The notes under the pieces were generated by a model. That model did not search any database. It was not told where the DNA came from and saw only the letters and a list, made by a program, of their open reading frames with translations. From Thiobacillus denitrificans (GTDB lineage: Bacteria; Pseudomonadota; Gammaproteobacteria; Burkholderiales; Thiobacillaceae), in NCBI GenBank assembly GCA_002424845.1, contig DILD01000038.1:411-39752 (forward strand): 39,342 nucleotides of DNA, in the 5' to 3' direction. Shown piece after piece: positions 1 to 10,800 of this stretch. The position numbers and the translations under genes are program-made. Each line of letters begins with the position of its first letter. Positions within the stretch are counted from its first letter, which is position 1.

Positions 1-425
1 GCCTGCCCGAGGTGCTGCGCGCGGCGCGTTATTACGATGCGGTGGTTGAGTTGGCGACAGAATTGACGGCGATGCCCTACCCCGGAACGCTTGGCACGCC
101 GGCGTTGCGTGAGCACATCATGATTTTTCTGGAACAGACGGAGGCGTTGCTGAGTGTGGACCCTGTCGAAGGCAAGGTCGAGCCGGATGCGTGCCAGGCC
201 GATATGCAGCGCCGCTATCGCGCACTCAAGGCGGATTTGCTGGCCGAGGGTGCACGTGGCGATTTCGATATTCACGATATGGAACTGTGCTTGCGTCGCC
301 TGAGCCGGATGCGCAGGCTGGCCGAGCAGGCATTGAAGGCGGCTGTTACGCTACGAAAATTAAACCTTTCAACTGGTCAGACTGTCTTACAAGGCGATGC
401 ATCCGTTCCCCACTCCGCTGTCTGA
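1..425 (+). CDS. Na/Pi cotransporter family protein, C-terminal PhoU-like end (partial)
   Basis: Only the last ~140 codons are in the window; the gene runs in from the left edge, open from base 3. The fragment is helical and charged, with no membrane segment. Its ending, a run of R/L-rich helices around RRYRALKADLL and LRRLSRMRRLAEQALKAA, resembles the cytoplasmic PhoU-like tail of Na/Pi-cotransporter II-type proteins, which move phosphate with sodium. That family call rests on recall of the tail pattern, so it is moderate. The last ~25 residues after LRKLN look unconserved and run through a palindromic stretch, so the C-terminus may be recently altered. The DUF2062 gene begins 20 bp downstream. 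Confidence 0.6.
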   Translation, partial: LPEVLRAARYYDAVVELATELTAMPYPGTLGTPALREHIMIFLEQTEALLSVDPVEGKVEPDACQADMQRRYRALKADLLAEGARGDFDIHDMELCLRRLSRMRRLAEQALKAAVTLRKLNLSTGQTVLQGDASVPHSAV

Positions 426-430
426 GACAG
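418..430. repeat. 13-bp palindrome between the Na/Pi-like gene and the DUF2062 gene
   Basis: CTGTCT-G-AGACAG is a perfect palindrome covering the stop codon of the upstream gene and lying 16 bp before the next start. The right arm can also pair with ACTGTCT at 381-387, and GTTTAAT (430-436) matches ATTAAAC (359-365) in inverted orientation, so alternative folds are possible. There is no T-run, so it is not an obvious terminator. Confidence 0.5.
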
Positions 431-445
431 TTTAATCAGGTAAAT

Positions 446-997
446 ATGTTGCCCGAGCGTTTTCGTCGTTTTCTCCCCGCCCCCCACACCTTGCGTGACC
501 ATCCCGCGCTGCGCTGGATGGGGCCGATGTTGCATCAACCCAGGCTGTGGCATGTCAACCGTCGCGGCATTGCCATGGGCTTGGCCATTGGTGTTTTTTT
601 CGGCCTGCTGATTCCGGTCGCACAGATTTTTTTTGCGGCGGTAGCCGCACTTTTGCTGCGCGCCAACATCCCGGCAGCTGTCGGCAGTACGCTGATCACC
701 AATCCCATCACCTTCGCGCCGGTGTATTACGCGGCCTATCACCTCGGTGCCTGGATAATGGAATATGCCAACATGCCGCTGGCTGAGGTCGACCTCGATC
801 GTGTCGCGGCCAAAACGGCGACAGGCCTGGCGCTCTGGATGGACCGCCTGTATACGGTGGGAGCACCGTTGGCGTTGGGTTTGCTGATACTGGCAGTGAG
901 CTTTTCGCTGGTGATTTATTTGGCAGTGCACTGGACTTGGCGCTTGCGCATCGTGCGCGCCTGGCAGCGCCGCAAAGCGCGGCGGCGCGGGCGTTGA
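446..997 (+). CDS. DUF2062 family inner-membrane protein
   Basis: A 183-residue protein beginning MLPERFRRFLPAPHTL. The first ~40 residues are basic and cytoplasmic-looking. An R-R-G-x-A-M-G-L-A-I-G-V-F-F-G-L stretch then leads into membrane segments at about residues 45-75 and 130-160, with the conserved-looking GSTLITNPITFAPVYY block between them. This is the usual DUF2062 layout; the function of the family is unknown. The C-terminus is very basic (RAWQRRKARRRGR). The ATG at 446 is chosen because the family's N-terminal block begins there; the reading frame is open further upstream, but that part is the shadow of the preceding gene. No strong ribosome-binding site is visible. Confidence 0.8.
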   Translation: MLPERFRRFLPAPHTLRDHPALRWMGPMLHQPRLWHVNRRGIAMGLAIGVFFGLLIPVAQIFFAAVAALLLRANIPAAVGSTLITNPITFAPVYYAAYHLGAWIMEYANMPLAEVDLDRVAAKTATGLALWMDRLYTVGAPLALGLLILAVSFSLVIYLAVHWTWRLRIVRAWQRRKARRRGR

Positions 998-1245
998 GCG
1001 CCGTCATGGCAGCGTGTGGACTCGGCGTTCAGCGAGCGGTTCTTGCGCGCCCCGAATATCGATGTCTCCTGTTCTCGACCTGATCGAGCAGCTTGCTGGC
1101 AGTGGGGGGCTGAATCGATGACGCTTGCCCGGGTTCAGAACCTTTCGTTCCGGGGAAACTGGCGCAGGGCGGCTTTCGCTGCATGGGCGTTCCCAATCAA
1201 GAGGCGGTCACCCGATACGTAAAATGGCGAATTGTGGCAGGAAAT
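998..1245. other. Convergent intergenic region with no supported gene
   Basis: About 250 bp lie between the ends of the DUF2062 gene (plus) and glnE (minus). I see no convincing terminator or RNA. A 19-codon frame at 1062-1121 (MSPVLDLIEQL...) has no ribosome-binding site and was not accepted as a gene. Confidence 0.5.
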
Positions 1246-3939
1246 TCAGTGTCCCGTCTCCATTACGTGCGTCCACAGCGCCTTGACGACTTGCCGGATG
1301 TTTTCAGCGGCAGCGGCGGGTACGCGGGCATATTCCGCTCCGCTGAGCTTGGCCGCATGCTGTTGGCGCCGTAGTTCACGGTAGGCATCGGCAGCCGCTT
1401 GCGCAAGTTTCGCGGGGATCAGACCGGCCGCTCCCGCGCGCACCAACAGGGCGATATTGCCTACGTTGTCGGCGAGTTCGGGGTGCGCGTGGCAATGGCG
1501 CAGCACCAGATACTGCACGCTGAATTCGACGTCGACGATGCCGCCGCTGTCATGCTTGAGATCGAACAGATCGGTGTCATTGACGTGGCCGGCATGCATT
1601 TTTTCGCGCATCGCCAGCACGTCCTCGCGTAGCTTGCTCACATCGCGCGGAATGCGCAGCACTTCGCGGCGCAAGGCCTCGAAGGTTTCTCCAATGGCCG
1701 CATCGCCGCACACGAAACGTGCACGTGTCAGCGCTTGATGCTCCCACAGCCAGGCGTGATGCAACTGGTAGTCGCGGAAGGCTTCGGTCGAGCTCACCAG
1801 CAGGCCGGAGGCACCGTCCGGGCGCAGGCGCAGGTCGGTCTCGTAGAGCATGCCGGCCGAGGTGAGGGTGCCGAGCCAGGTATTGATACGCTGTGCCAGC
1901 CGCGAGTAGGTTTCCTGCGCGCGTTCGTCGTCATCGTTGTAGAGAAACACCAGATCGAGATCGGAGGCGTAGCCGAGTTCCTTGCCGCCGAGCTTGCCGT
2001 AGCCGATGACGGCGAAACGCGGGGTGTCGCGGTGCCGTGTCTTCAGACCGGCCCAGCAGCGCGCAAGGGTTTCATTCAGCAGGGTGTCGGCGAGATAGGA
2101 CAGATGGTCGGACAGCGCTTCGAGTGTCAGCCGGCCCGCCACGTCCTGCGCCAGGAGACGTAGCGTCTGCACCCGCTTGAAGCGGCGCAGTGCGTCCATC
2201 TGTGCTTCGGTGTCGCCGGGGTGGGCATCGAGCTCATCGTGCAACTGGGCGGCGAGCTGGGCCCAGTCGGGCACGCTCAACAGGGACTGCGGCGCGATCA
2301 GCTCGTCCAGTAATTGCGGCTGCTGCGTGATGATCTGCGCCGCCCACGGGCTCGCCGCCAGCAGGCGCACCAGTTGCCGCAGCGCCGCCGGGTATTCGGC
2401 CAGCAGGGCGAGATAGGTGGAGCGGCGCGAGATCGATTGAATCAAGGCAGCAAAGCGCTCCAGCGTCACCGCCGGATCGGGCTGGCTACCGATGACTTCA
2501 AGTGCGGGCGGCAGCAGGGCGTTGAGGCGAAGTTGCGTCGATTCGGGGAGCCGCGCCGCGTGCTGGCGCAGCGCCTCGAGTATCGCCAGCACCCGGGGCG
2601 GATCGTCGTAGCCGGCGTTTTCCAGCAGCACCCGGGTGGTGTCGGCGTCGGCCGTGCCGCAGCACACCGCGGTGAGCGGGTGACTGTCCTGATCGGTTTG
2701 CGGCGCGGCGAATACCTGCTCGAAATGGCGGGCGACCTTGTTGCGATGACGGTCGAGTGCGGCGAGCAGTGCGGCATGGTCGGCAAAACCCATCGCCTCG
2801 GCGAGCATCGCCTGCGATTCGGCATCGTCCGGCAGCAGCTGGGTCTGCGCGTCGTCCAGGTACTGGATGCGGTGTTCCAGCCGGCGCAGGAAATCGTAGG
2901 CGGCGGCGAGTTCCTGTTGCGCATCCGCCGTCATCAGCCCGTTTTTTACCAGTTCGTTCAGCACTGTCAGCGTCGGGCGCTGCTGCAGCGCGGCGATCTG
3001 GCCGCCGCGGATGAGCTGGAACACCTGCGCGGTGAATTCGATTTCGCGGATGCCGCCCGGACCCAGCTTCACGTTGTGCGCCATCTCGCGGCGTGCGACT
3101 TCGCGACGGATCTGCACGTGCAGGTCGCGGATGGCGGCGAAGGCGCCGAAATCGAGGTATTTGCGGAAGATGAAGGGCCGCACGACCTGCATCAGTTCGT
3201 CGTGGCGGTTGCCGGTGAGCGGACGTGCCTTGATCCAGGCGTAGCGCTCCCACGGCCGGCCTTGCGCCACCAGATAGTCCTCCAGCATGGCGTAGCCCAT
3301 GACGAACGGGCCGGAGTCGCCCCAGGGCCGCAGGCGCAGGTCGACGCGGAATACGTAGCCGTCGGCGGTGGCCTCGCCCAGCGCGGCGGTCAGCTTGCGC
3401 CCGAGGCGGATGAAGAATTCGTGGTTGCTGAGCGGGCGGATGGACGCGGCGGTGTCGTCCGCCGCGGTGTCGCCCTCATCCGGGTACAGGTAGATCAGGT
3501 CGATATCGGACGACACGTTGAGCTCGCCGCCGCCGAGCTTGCCCATGGCCACGACGACCATCCGCTGCGGCTGGCCCGACTCGTCGCGCGGCTCGCCATG
3601 GCGCGCGGCGAGCTCGGCGTGGTGGAAATCGAGCGCGGTGGCGATGCAGACCTCGGCGAGGTGGCTCCAGGTAGCCGTCACCTCGGCCAGATCGGCGCTG
3701 CCCGCCAGGTCGCGCGCGGTGGCGGTCAGCCATACACGCTGGCGCAATTGCCGCAATCGTTGATGCAGCGCGGCCTCATCGGCACAGGGCGGCTCGGCCA
3801 GAAAGGAGCGCATCGTTTCGCGGGTAAAGGCCCCATCAAGCTGTCCGGCGACGGATTGGGCCAGATGCGGTTGCGCTGTCAGCAGGCGCTGGCCGAATCG
3901 GGAGCAATGGGCCACACGGTCGAATTCAGGAATGCGCAT
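1246..3939 (-). CDS. glnE: Bifunctional glutamine synthetase adenylyltransferase/deadenylylase
   Basis: 897 residues, slightly shorter than the common ~940. GlnE adds AMP to, or removes it from, the regulatory tyrosine of glutamine synthetase in response to PII and glutamine. Both nucleotidyltransferase halves are visible. The N-terminal (deadenylylase) half has GKLGGGEL...SSDIDLIYLY at about residues 133-152 (catalytic Asp145 and Asp147). The C-terminal (adenylylase) half has GYGKLGGKEL...SDLDLVFLY at about 640-665. The REIEF block near residue 295 and the VDVEF block near 815 are also typical. The ATG at 3939 gives the usual N-terminus. The gene diverges from acs across only 52 bp, so their promoters must overlap or be very compact. 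Confidence 0.96.
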   Translation of the reverse strand: MRIPEFDRVAHCSRFGQRLLTAQPHLAQSVAGQLDGAFTRETMRSFLAEPPCADEAALHQRLRQLRQRVWLTATARDLAGSADLAEVTATWSHLAEVCIATALDFHHAELAARHGEPRDESGQPQRMVVVAMGKLGGGELNVSSDIDLIYLYPDEGDTAADDTAASIRPLSNHEFFIRLGRKLTAALGEATADGYVFRVDLRLRPWGDSGPFVMGYAMLEDYLVAQGRPWERYAWIKARPLTGNRHDELMQVVRPFIFRKYLDFGAFAAIRDLHVQIRREVARREMAHNVKLGPGGIREIEFTAQVFQLIRGGQIAALQQRPTLTVLNELVKNGLMTADAQQELAAAYDFLRRLEHRIQYLDDAQTQLLPDDAESQAMLAEAMGFADHAALLAALDRHRNKVARHFEQVFAAPQTDQDSHPLTAVCCGTADADTTRVLLENAGYDDPPRVLAILEALRQHAARLPESTQLRLNALLPPALEVIGSQPDPAVTLERFAALIQSISRRSTYLALLAEYPAALRQLVRLLAASPWAAQIITQQPQLLDELIAPQSLLSVPDWAQLAAQLHDELDAHPGDTEAQMDALRRFKRVQTLRLLAQDVAGRLTLEALSDHLSYLADTLLNETLARCWAGLKTRHRDTPRFAVIGYGKLGGKELGYASDLDLVFLYNDDDERAQETYSRLAQRINTWLGTLTSAGMLYETDLRLRPDGASGLLVSSTEAFRDYQLHHAWLWEHQALTRARFVCGDAAIGETFEALRREVLRIPRDVSKLREDVLAMREKMHAGHVNDTDLFDLKHDSGGIVDVEFSVQYLVLRHCHAHPELADNVGNIALLVRAGAAGLIPAKLAQAAADAYRELRRQQHAAKLSGAEYARVPAAAAENIRQVVKALWTHVMETGH

Positions 3940-3991
3940 GGGATGGATTAGAATTTGAAGTTATCAAACACTCTATCAGTGGAGAGACTGT

Positions 3992-5959
<1,968 letters not shown>

Positions 5960-6060
5960 GCCGGGGCCGTTTCGGGGTGCGGGATCGCCCCGGATATCCT
6001 GGCCGGCTCAGGATTAATTGCTACAGTTCATACATCAGACTTACCCACGAAAGGAAAGCC

Positions 6061-6450
6061 ATGTCCCATTACCACGCCGTCGTCTGGCTCGATCATAACG
6101 AAGCCCGCGTCATGCACATTGCCCCGGATGACGTCGAGAAATCGATCGTTCATCCGGCTCATCCCGCGCGCCACCTGCAGCGCAAGCGGGGTTCTGTCAG
6201 CGGCAGTCGCCAGCCCGAAGACCAGCACTACTATCATGAGATCGTGGAGGCGCTGAGCGGTGCCTCGGAAGTCCTCATTGTCGGCCCTGGGCATGCCAAG
6301 CTCGAACTGATCAAGCACATCCACGCGCACGACCACGAAGTCGTCAGCAAAGTGGTTGGCGTGGAAACCGTCGATCACCCTGGCGATGGCCAGCTGGTTG
6401 CCTACGCGCGCAAGTATTTTGTGGCGAAAGACAGGATGCTGTCGCAGTAA
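6061..6450 (+). CDS. Small eRF1-domain-like protein (annotated 'translational machinery protein')
   Basis: 129 residues, begins MSHYHAVVWLDHNEARV. An AAAGGAAAG ribosome-binding site sits just upstream. It consists of a single alpha/beta domain with the pattern WLDHNEARVMHI, then EVLIVGPGHAKLELIKHI, then VETVDHPGDGQLVAYARKYF. This is the pattern of small proteobacterial proteins that databases label 'translational machinery protein' because they resemble one domain of release factor eRF1 or Pelota-like proteins. The function is not established. It lies 101 bp after acs in the same direction and could be co-transcribed. A strong terminator follows at 6537-6561. Confidence 0.7.
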   Translation: MSHYHAVVWLDHNEARVMHIAPDDVEKSIVHPAHPARHLQRKRGSVSGSRQPEDQHYYHEIVEALSGASEVLIVGPGHAKLELIKHIHAHDHEVVSKVVGVETVDHPGDGQLVAYARKYFVAKDRMLSQ

Positions 6451-6536
6451 TCACGGATTGCATTCGGTATCCCGGTGCCTCTGAACGGGGTCCGGAAAAC
6501 CCTGTCTCCGGAAGATGCGAGGTTCGCAGTCGATTC

Positions 6537-6561
6537 AAAGCGCCCCACGGGGCGCTTTTTT
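6537..6561. terminator. Bidirectional intrinsic terminator
   Basis: AAAGCGCCCC (6537-6546) pairs with GGGGCGCTTT (6549-6558) and is followed by a T-run on the plus strand; the A-run in the left arm gives a T-run on the minus strand. It sits between two convergent genes (the eRF1-like gene and the FMN reductase) and can stop transcription from both sides. On the minus side it overlaps the stop codon of the FMN reductase gene. Confidence 0.85.
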
Positions 6562-7141
6562 ACGTTCGGTTTTCCGGGCGAGCGAGCGCAGTGGTGGTGT
6601 TCACCAGTTCCAGCACCAGCGTATGCAGGCGAGCCGGCGATTTCAATGCGCCGTTTTCTTCATCGAAGGCCTTGTCTGCGTGTGGTAGCGAGAACTGGCC
6701 GGGTAATACCAGTACGCCGAGCGTATTCAGAACTTGCCGCAGGTGCGGCAGCATGCGCATGCCACCAAACATCCCGGGTGAGGCTGCGAGAATGGCCGCG
6801 ACCTTGTTCTGGTAGGGCACAAGTCCTGATTCGCCCTGCCATTCCCGCGATACCCAGTCGAGGGTGTTTTTCAGCAGCGGCGGGATCGAGCTGTTGTATT
6901 CCGGGCTGGCGATCAGGAACGCATCGTGTTCCTTGAACAGGGCCTTCAGACGTAGCGCGTTGTCGGGCAGGCCGTCGCGATCTTCAAGGTCGCCATCGTA
7001 GAGCGGTAGCGGGTAGTCCGCCAGGTCGATCAGGGTGACGTCTCCACCGGCAGCACGGGCAGCGTCCACTGCACGCTGAATGAGTTTGCGGTTCCATGAA
7101 TCGCGGCGAATGCTGCCGGAGAAGGCGAGAATCCTGGGCAT
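6560..7141 (-). CDS. NADPH-dependent FMN reductase family protein
   Basis: 193 residues with a flavodoxin-like fold. Such enzymes use NAD(P)H to reduce flavin, quinone, azo or metal substrates. The N-terminal phosphate loop FSGSIRRDSWNRKL (residues ~6-19) binds FMN phosphate, and SPEYNSSIPPLLKNTLDW (~79-97) is the family's second FMN contact. The substrate cannot be told from sequence. The ATG at 7141 is preferred over one 30 bp upstream because AAGGA lies 8 bp before it and MPRILAFSGS begins directly with the first beta strand. It is monocistronic, convergent with the upstream gene and divergent from the Hsp15-like gene. Confidence 0.88.
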   Translation of the reverse strand: MPRILAFSGSIRRDSWNRKLIQRAVDAARAAGGDVTLIDLADYPLPLYDGDLEDRDGLPDNALRLKALFKEHDAFLIASPEYNSSIPPLLKNTLDWVSREWQGESGLVPYQNKVAAILAASPGMFGGMRMLPHLRQVLNTLGVLVLPGQFSLPHADKAFDEENGALKSPARLHTLVLELVNTTTALARPENRT

Positions 7142-7339
7142 GGGCTGTCCTTGCATCGTAAAGTGCCTCATTGTATCGGGGCTTGGCCGTGAGCTTGACC
7201 CGCATGAGAAAAGGGTGGGGCGTGCATTCGTGACGGGCGTGGTTTATGGCGAGTAAAACCGGCACAATCAAGCTTATGTACACGAATCGATCAAAAGCGT
7301 TATTGGCTTGCTCCGATGTGTTTGCGTGAGGAGGGGCGG

Positions 7340-7738
7340 ATGACCCATGAGAAAACGACGTTGGCAAGGATGCGGCTCGATAAGTGGCTTTGGGCTGCGC
7401 GCTTTTTTAAAACCCGCAGCCTTGCCATGCAGGCGGTCGAACATGGCCGGGTGAAGTTGAGCGGCGTGCGCGTCAAACCGGCACATGATGTGAAACCCGG
7501 TGATCGCCTGGAAGTGCATGTTGGTGAATTTGAATGGACGCTGGTGGTGCGCGCCCTGGCGATGCAGCGCGGTCCGGCCCCTTTTGCACACATGCTGTAC
7601 GAAGAAGAGGCCGCCAGCCACGCCCGGCGCCAGCAGCAGGTGCTGGACAACAAGTCGGCAACCAATCCGGCAGCGGCGATCAAAGGGCGGCCGACCAAGC
7701 GGGACCGGCGGCAGATTCACCGCTTTACCGGAGAGTGA
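7340..7738 (+). CDS. hslR: S4-domain RNA-binding protein, Hsp15 type
   Basis: 132 residues. The S4 fold spans about residues 10-70: MRLDKWLWAARFFKTRSLA, then VEHGRVKLSG, then VKPGDRLEV. A basic C-terminal tail follows. Hsp15 binds stalled 50S subunits carrying peptidyl-tRNA and helps rescue them. The ATG at 7340 is preferred over 7316 because GAGGAGGGG lies directly upstream. The gene diverges from the FMN reductase. Assignment to Hsp15 rather than another small S4 protein rests on length, the S4-plus-basic-tail layout and the RLDKWLW signature. Confidence 0.85.
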   Translation: MTHEKTTLARMRLDKWLWAARFFKTRSLAMQAVEHGRVKLSGVRVKPAHDVKPGDRLEVHVGEFEWTLVVRALAMQRGPAPFAHMLYEEEAASHARRQQQVLDNKSATNPAAAIKGRPTKRDRRQIHRFTGE

Positions 7739-7793
7739 AACGCGCCGACTCAGCCCGCATTTATCCCGAAATGTGCCGGCAAACACATAGAAT

Positions 7794-7811
7794 CGGCGTT
7801 TCTGGACGCCG
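7794..7811. repeat. Short hairpin just upstream of the yhdP-like start
   Basis: CGGCGT (7794-7799) and ACGCCG (7806-7811) form a 6-bp stem with a 6-nt loop, ending 6 bp before the ATG at 7818, where a ribosome-binding site would be expected. A TAGAAT sequence that could be a -10 box lies at 7788-7793, but I see no matching -35. Confidence 0.4.
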
Positions 7812-7817
7812 CAACCG

Positions 7818-10800
7818 ATGACTGTCTCCCCTGCCTTGCTGTCATTTTTCCGCCGTGCCGCACGTTGGCTGGCGGGCTTTGCTGCGCTCGCCACTTTGGG
7901 CTTTGCGACGGCTGCGGGGCTGATGTATTTCTGGGTGCTGCCGAATATCGCCGATCACCGTGACTCGGTGGCCAGCCTGATGTCGCGCGCACTGGGGCAG
8001 CGGGTCACACTGGAAGCGGTGTCGGGCGTATGGCAGCAGGCGCGCCCGGAGTTCCGTCTGCAGGGCGTGCGTTTGTATGACCATCAGGGACAGCCTGCAC
8101 TCTATCTGCCTGAACTCGAAGCGAGATTTGCCTGGCGTTCGCTGCTGTTCATGGAGCCGCGCTTCAGCCACATCGAGTTGCGGCGACTCAGCCTCGGGGT
8201 GCGGCGCGCGCGCGATGGTCATATCTATGTCGGCGGCATTCCGGTCAACCCGGCCGATCCCGATAGTGGATTTGCCGACTGGTTGCTGAGACAGGGGCGG
8301 GTTCATGTGGGGGAGGCAACGCTGAGCTGGCTGGACGAGGTTCGCGATGCGCCGCCGCTGGTTCTGCAGGACGTCGATTTCACGCTGGACAATACGCGAA
8401 GCACGCGCCGCCTGACGCTTCATGCGGTCCCCCCGGCAAGCCTGGCGCCCCCGGTGACGATCGAAGCCGAATTGAAGGGCCGCGATATGGATGACATCGA
8501 GACTTGGACCGGGAGTGTCGAAACGAGCGTTGACAGGGTGTCGTTTCCGCATCTGGCCACCTGGATGGGGGTTCCCTTTCAACCCCGGCAGGGCTGGGGG
8601 GCCCTGAGAGTGAAACTCGGACTGGCACGCGGCACGATTGGCAGCGTGTCCGTGGATATGGACCTGCGTGAGATCGAGACGGTATTGGGAGATGACCTGC
8701 CTGCGTTAAAGCTGGCGCAAGTACGCGGCCAGGCCATGTGGCGGCAGGGGCCTGGCGGTCAGCGCGTGGCGTTCGAGAATCTGCGTGTGGCGAGACAGGG
8801 CGGCACGCTCGGTGCGCCGTTCAATGTGGGGCTGGCTTGGAATGAGTCGTCGCGGGAAATTACGGCACAGTCAGTCAGTCTGGGCGGCTGGCAATCGATG
8901 TTGCCGAGCCTGCCGATGGATGAGGCTTTGCGTGAGCGCCTCAATGCCCTGCAGCCGCAAGGGCGTCTGGATACGTTGCGCTTCGGCTGGCTGGGCGCGC
9001 AGCCCGGGCTTGATAACTTCAGCGTTGAGGCCCGGTTCAGCGGCCTCGGGGTGAAAGTGATTGGCGATCAGCCTGGCGTGCTCAATCTGAGCGGCCGTGT
9101 CGAAGGAAATGCCCAGGCCGGTGAGTTCGAAATTGATTCCACACAGATGGTCGTCAGCTTCCCCCGTATTTTTCGCGAGCCTTCATTCGGTTTCGACCGT
9201 TTTCTTGCGCGGGGAAGCTGGAAAAAATCGCAGCGCGGGCAGCGCCTGACGCTGAATGAAAGTGCCTTCGCCAACCGGGATCTGGCGGGCAGTGCCAAAG
9301 GTCAGTACGAGTTGATCGCCGGCCAGCCTGGCGTCATCGATCTGTCGGCGCACCTCGAGCGCGCCATGGGCACTGCCGTGCATCGCTATTTCCCCGGAAG
9401 GGTTGGCGATCAAACGGTCGGCTGGATTCGTGACGGCGTGGTGGCGGGGTATTCGGACAATGTGCGGTTGCGTCTGAAAGGCGACCTGCGACACTTTCCG
9501 TTCGACCGGGGCGATGGGGTGTTTCGTGTCGAGGCGAAGGTCAAGGATGCCGTGATTGATTATGTGTCAGGCTGGCCGCGTATCGAGGGCATTCAGGGCG
9601 ACGTGCTCTTCGAGGGGAAGCGGATGGAAGTGACCGCCAGACAGGCGCGGATTTATGGGACCAATCTGGTGTCCGTGAAGGCGATTATTCCGGATCTGCT
9701 GCATCACGAAGAGTTGCTGGAAATTGATGGGCAGGCGAATGGGCCGATTCAGGATTTCATTCGTTTCGCGAATTCCAGCCCGGTGGGCGAGCGGCTGCGT
9801 GGGTTTACCGACACGCTGGACGGAAGCGGCTCGATGCGCCTCGCGCTGAACATGACGGTACCGTTGCGCCATAGCCATGACACTACGCTGACAGGCAGAC
9901 TGTCGTTTGTAAACGATAGCCTGTTCCCGTCGGGCCTGCCCCGCCTTGATCAGGTTGAGGGCGACATCGATTTCACGCAGGACAGCTTGAGCGTAAAAGG
10001 GATCACTGCGCAGTTTCTCGGCGGGGCGCTTCGAATCAGTAGCGTAACGGATAACGGCAAGGTCCAGATACAGGCACAGGGAAACGCCACTGCCGCTGGC
10101 ATGGCGTCCTGGCTCGGGCCGGCATGGGGCCAACGCTTGGCGGGACAGACGGCATGGCGCGGCCAGCTCGATCTGGAGCCGGCGGGTGAGCGTATTCGCA
10201 TCGAGTCCACTCTGGTCGGGCTGGACGCCAGGCTGCCTCTCCCGCTGGTCAAGACGGCCCCGCAGCCGCTGCCGCTTCTGTTGACAAGCTGGCCGCAGGG
10301 CAATGGCCGTTTGCATGAGATTCGTTTGGGCAACACGGTGGGCGCTATCTGGCACAGCGCCCAGGAAGCCGGGCTTTCACGTGGCGAAATACGCTTTGGT
10401 GGACCGGCGGTGATGCCGGAACTGCCCGGCTTGCGTCTTGCGGGCAAGGGGCGTGCGATCGACATTACGGGCTGGATGGCGCTGCTACCCGAGGGCAAGG
10501 GGGGGGATGAGCTGAAACTTTCCTCGATCGATTTGAATTTTGATGCATTCGACATGATGGGGCGCCGTTTTGAGGGGGTGCGTTTGCAGGCACGAAGCCG
10601 TAACGGTCTGTTGCGTGGCCAGGTTACCGGGCGCGAGGTGGACGGAGTGCTTACCTATCGCCCGGCAGGCACACCCGATTCCACGGGGACTTCAGCTCAT
10701 AGTGCCGGGTCGGATTCCTTCAGGGCGCAGCCCGCGCGTGTTTCGGCCCAGTTCAAGCGGCTGACCATACCGGGACAGGCCCCTGCCGTGGGCGAGGCGG

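Noticed and set aside
371..390. Possible Pho box (CTGGTCA and CTGTCTT) near the phosphate-transporter-like gene
   Set aside because: The spacing of the two half-sites does not fit the 11-bp period of PhoB sites, and they lie within the coding end of that gene.
1062..1121. Nineteen-codon frame MSPVLDLIEQLAGSGGLNR
   Set aside because: No ribosome-binding site, no recognisable family, and short enough to arise by chance; possibly a relic of a gene start.
3940..3991. Sigma-70 or sigma-54 promoters in the glnE/acs gap
   Set aside because: TTGAAG and TCTAAT hexamers occur, but none has a partner at proper spacing, and no -24/-12 pair was seen.
6510..6561. tRNA-like GGTTCG near the 3' end of the eRF1-like gene
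   Set aside because: No acceptor stem, D-arm or anticodon arm can be drawn; the GC-rich stem is a terminator.
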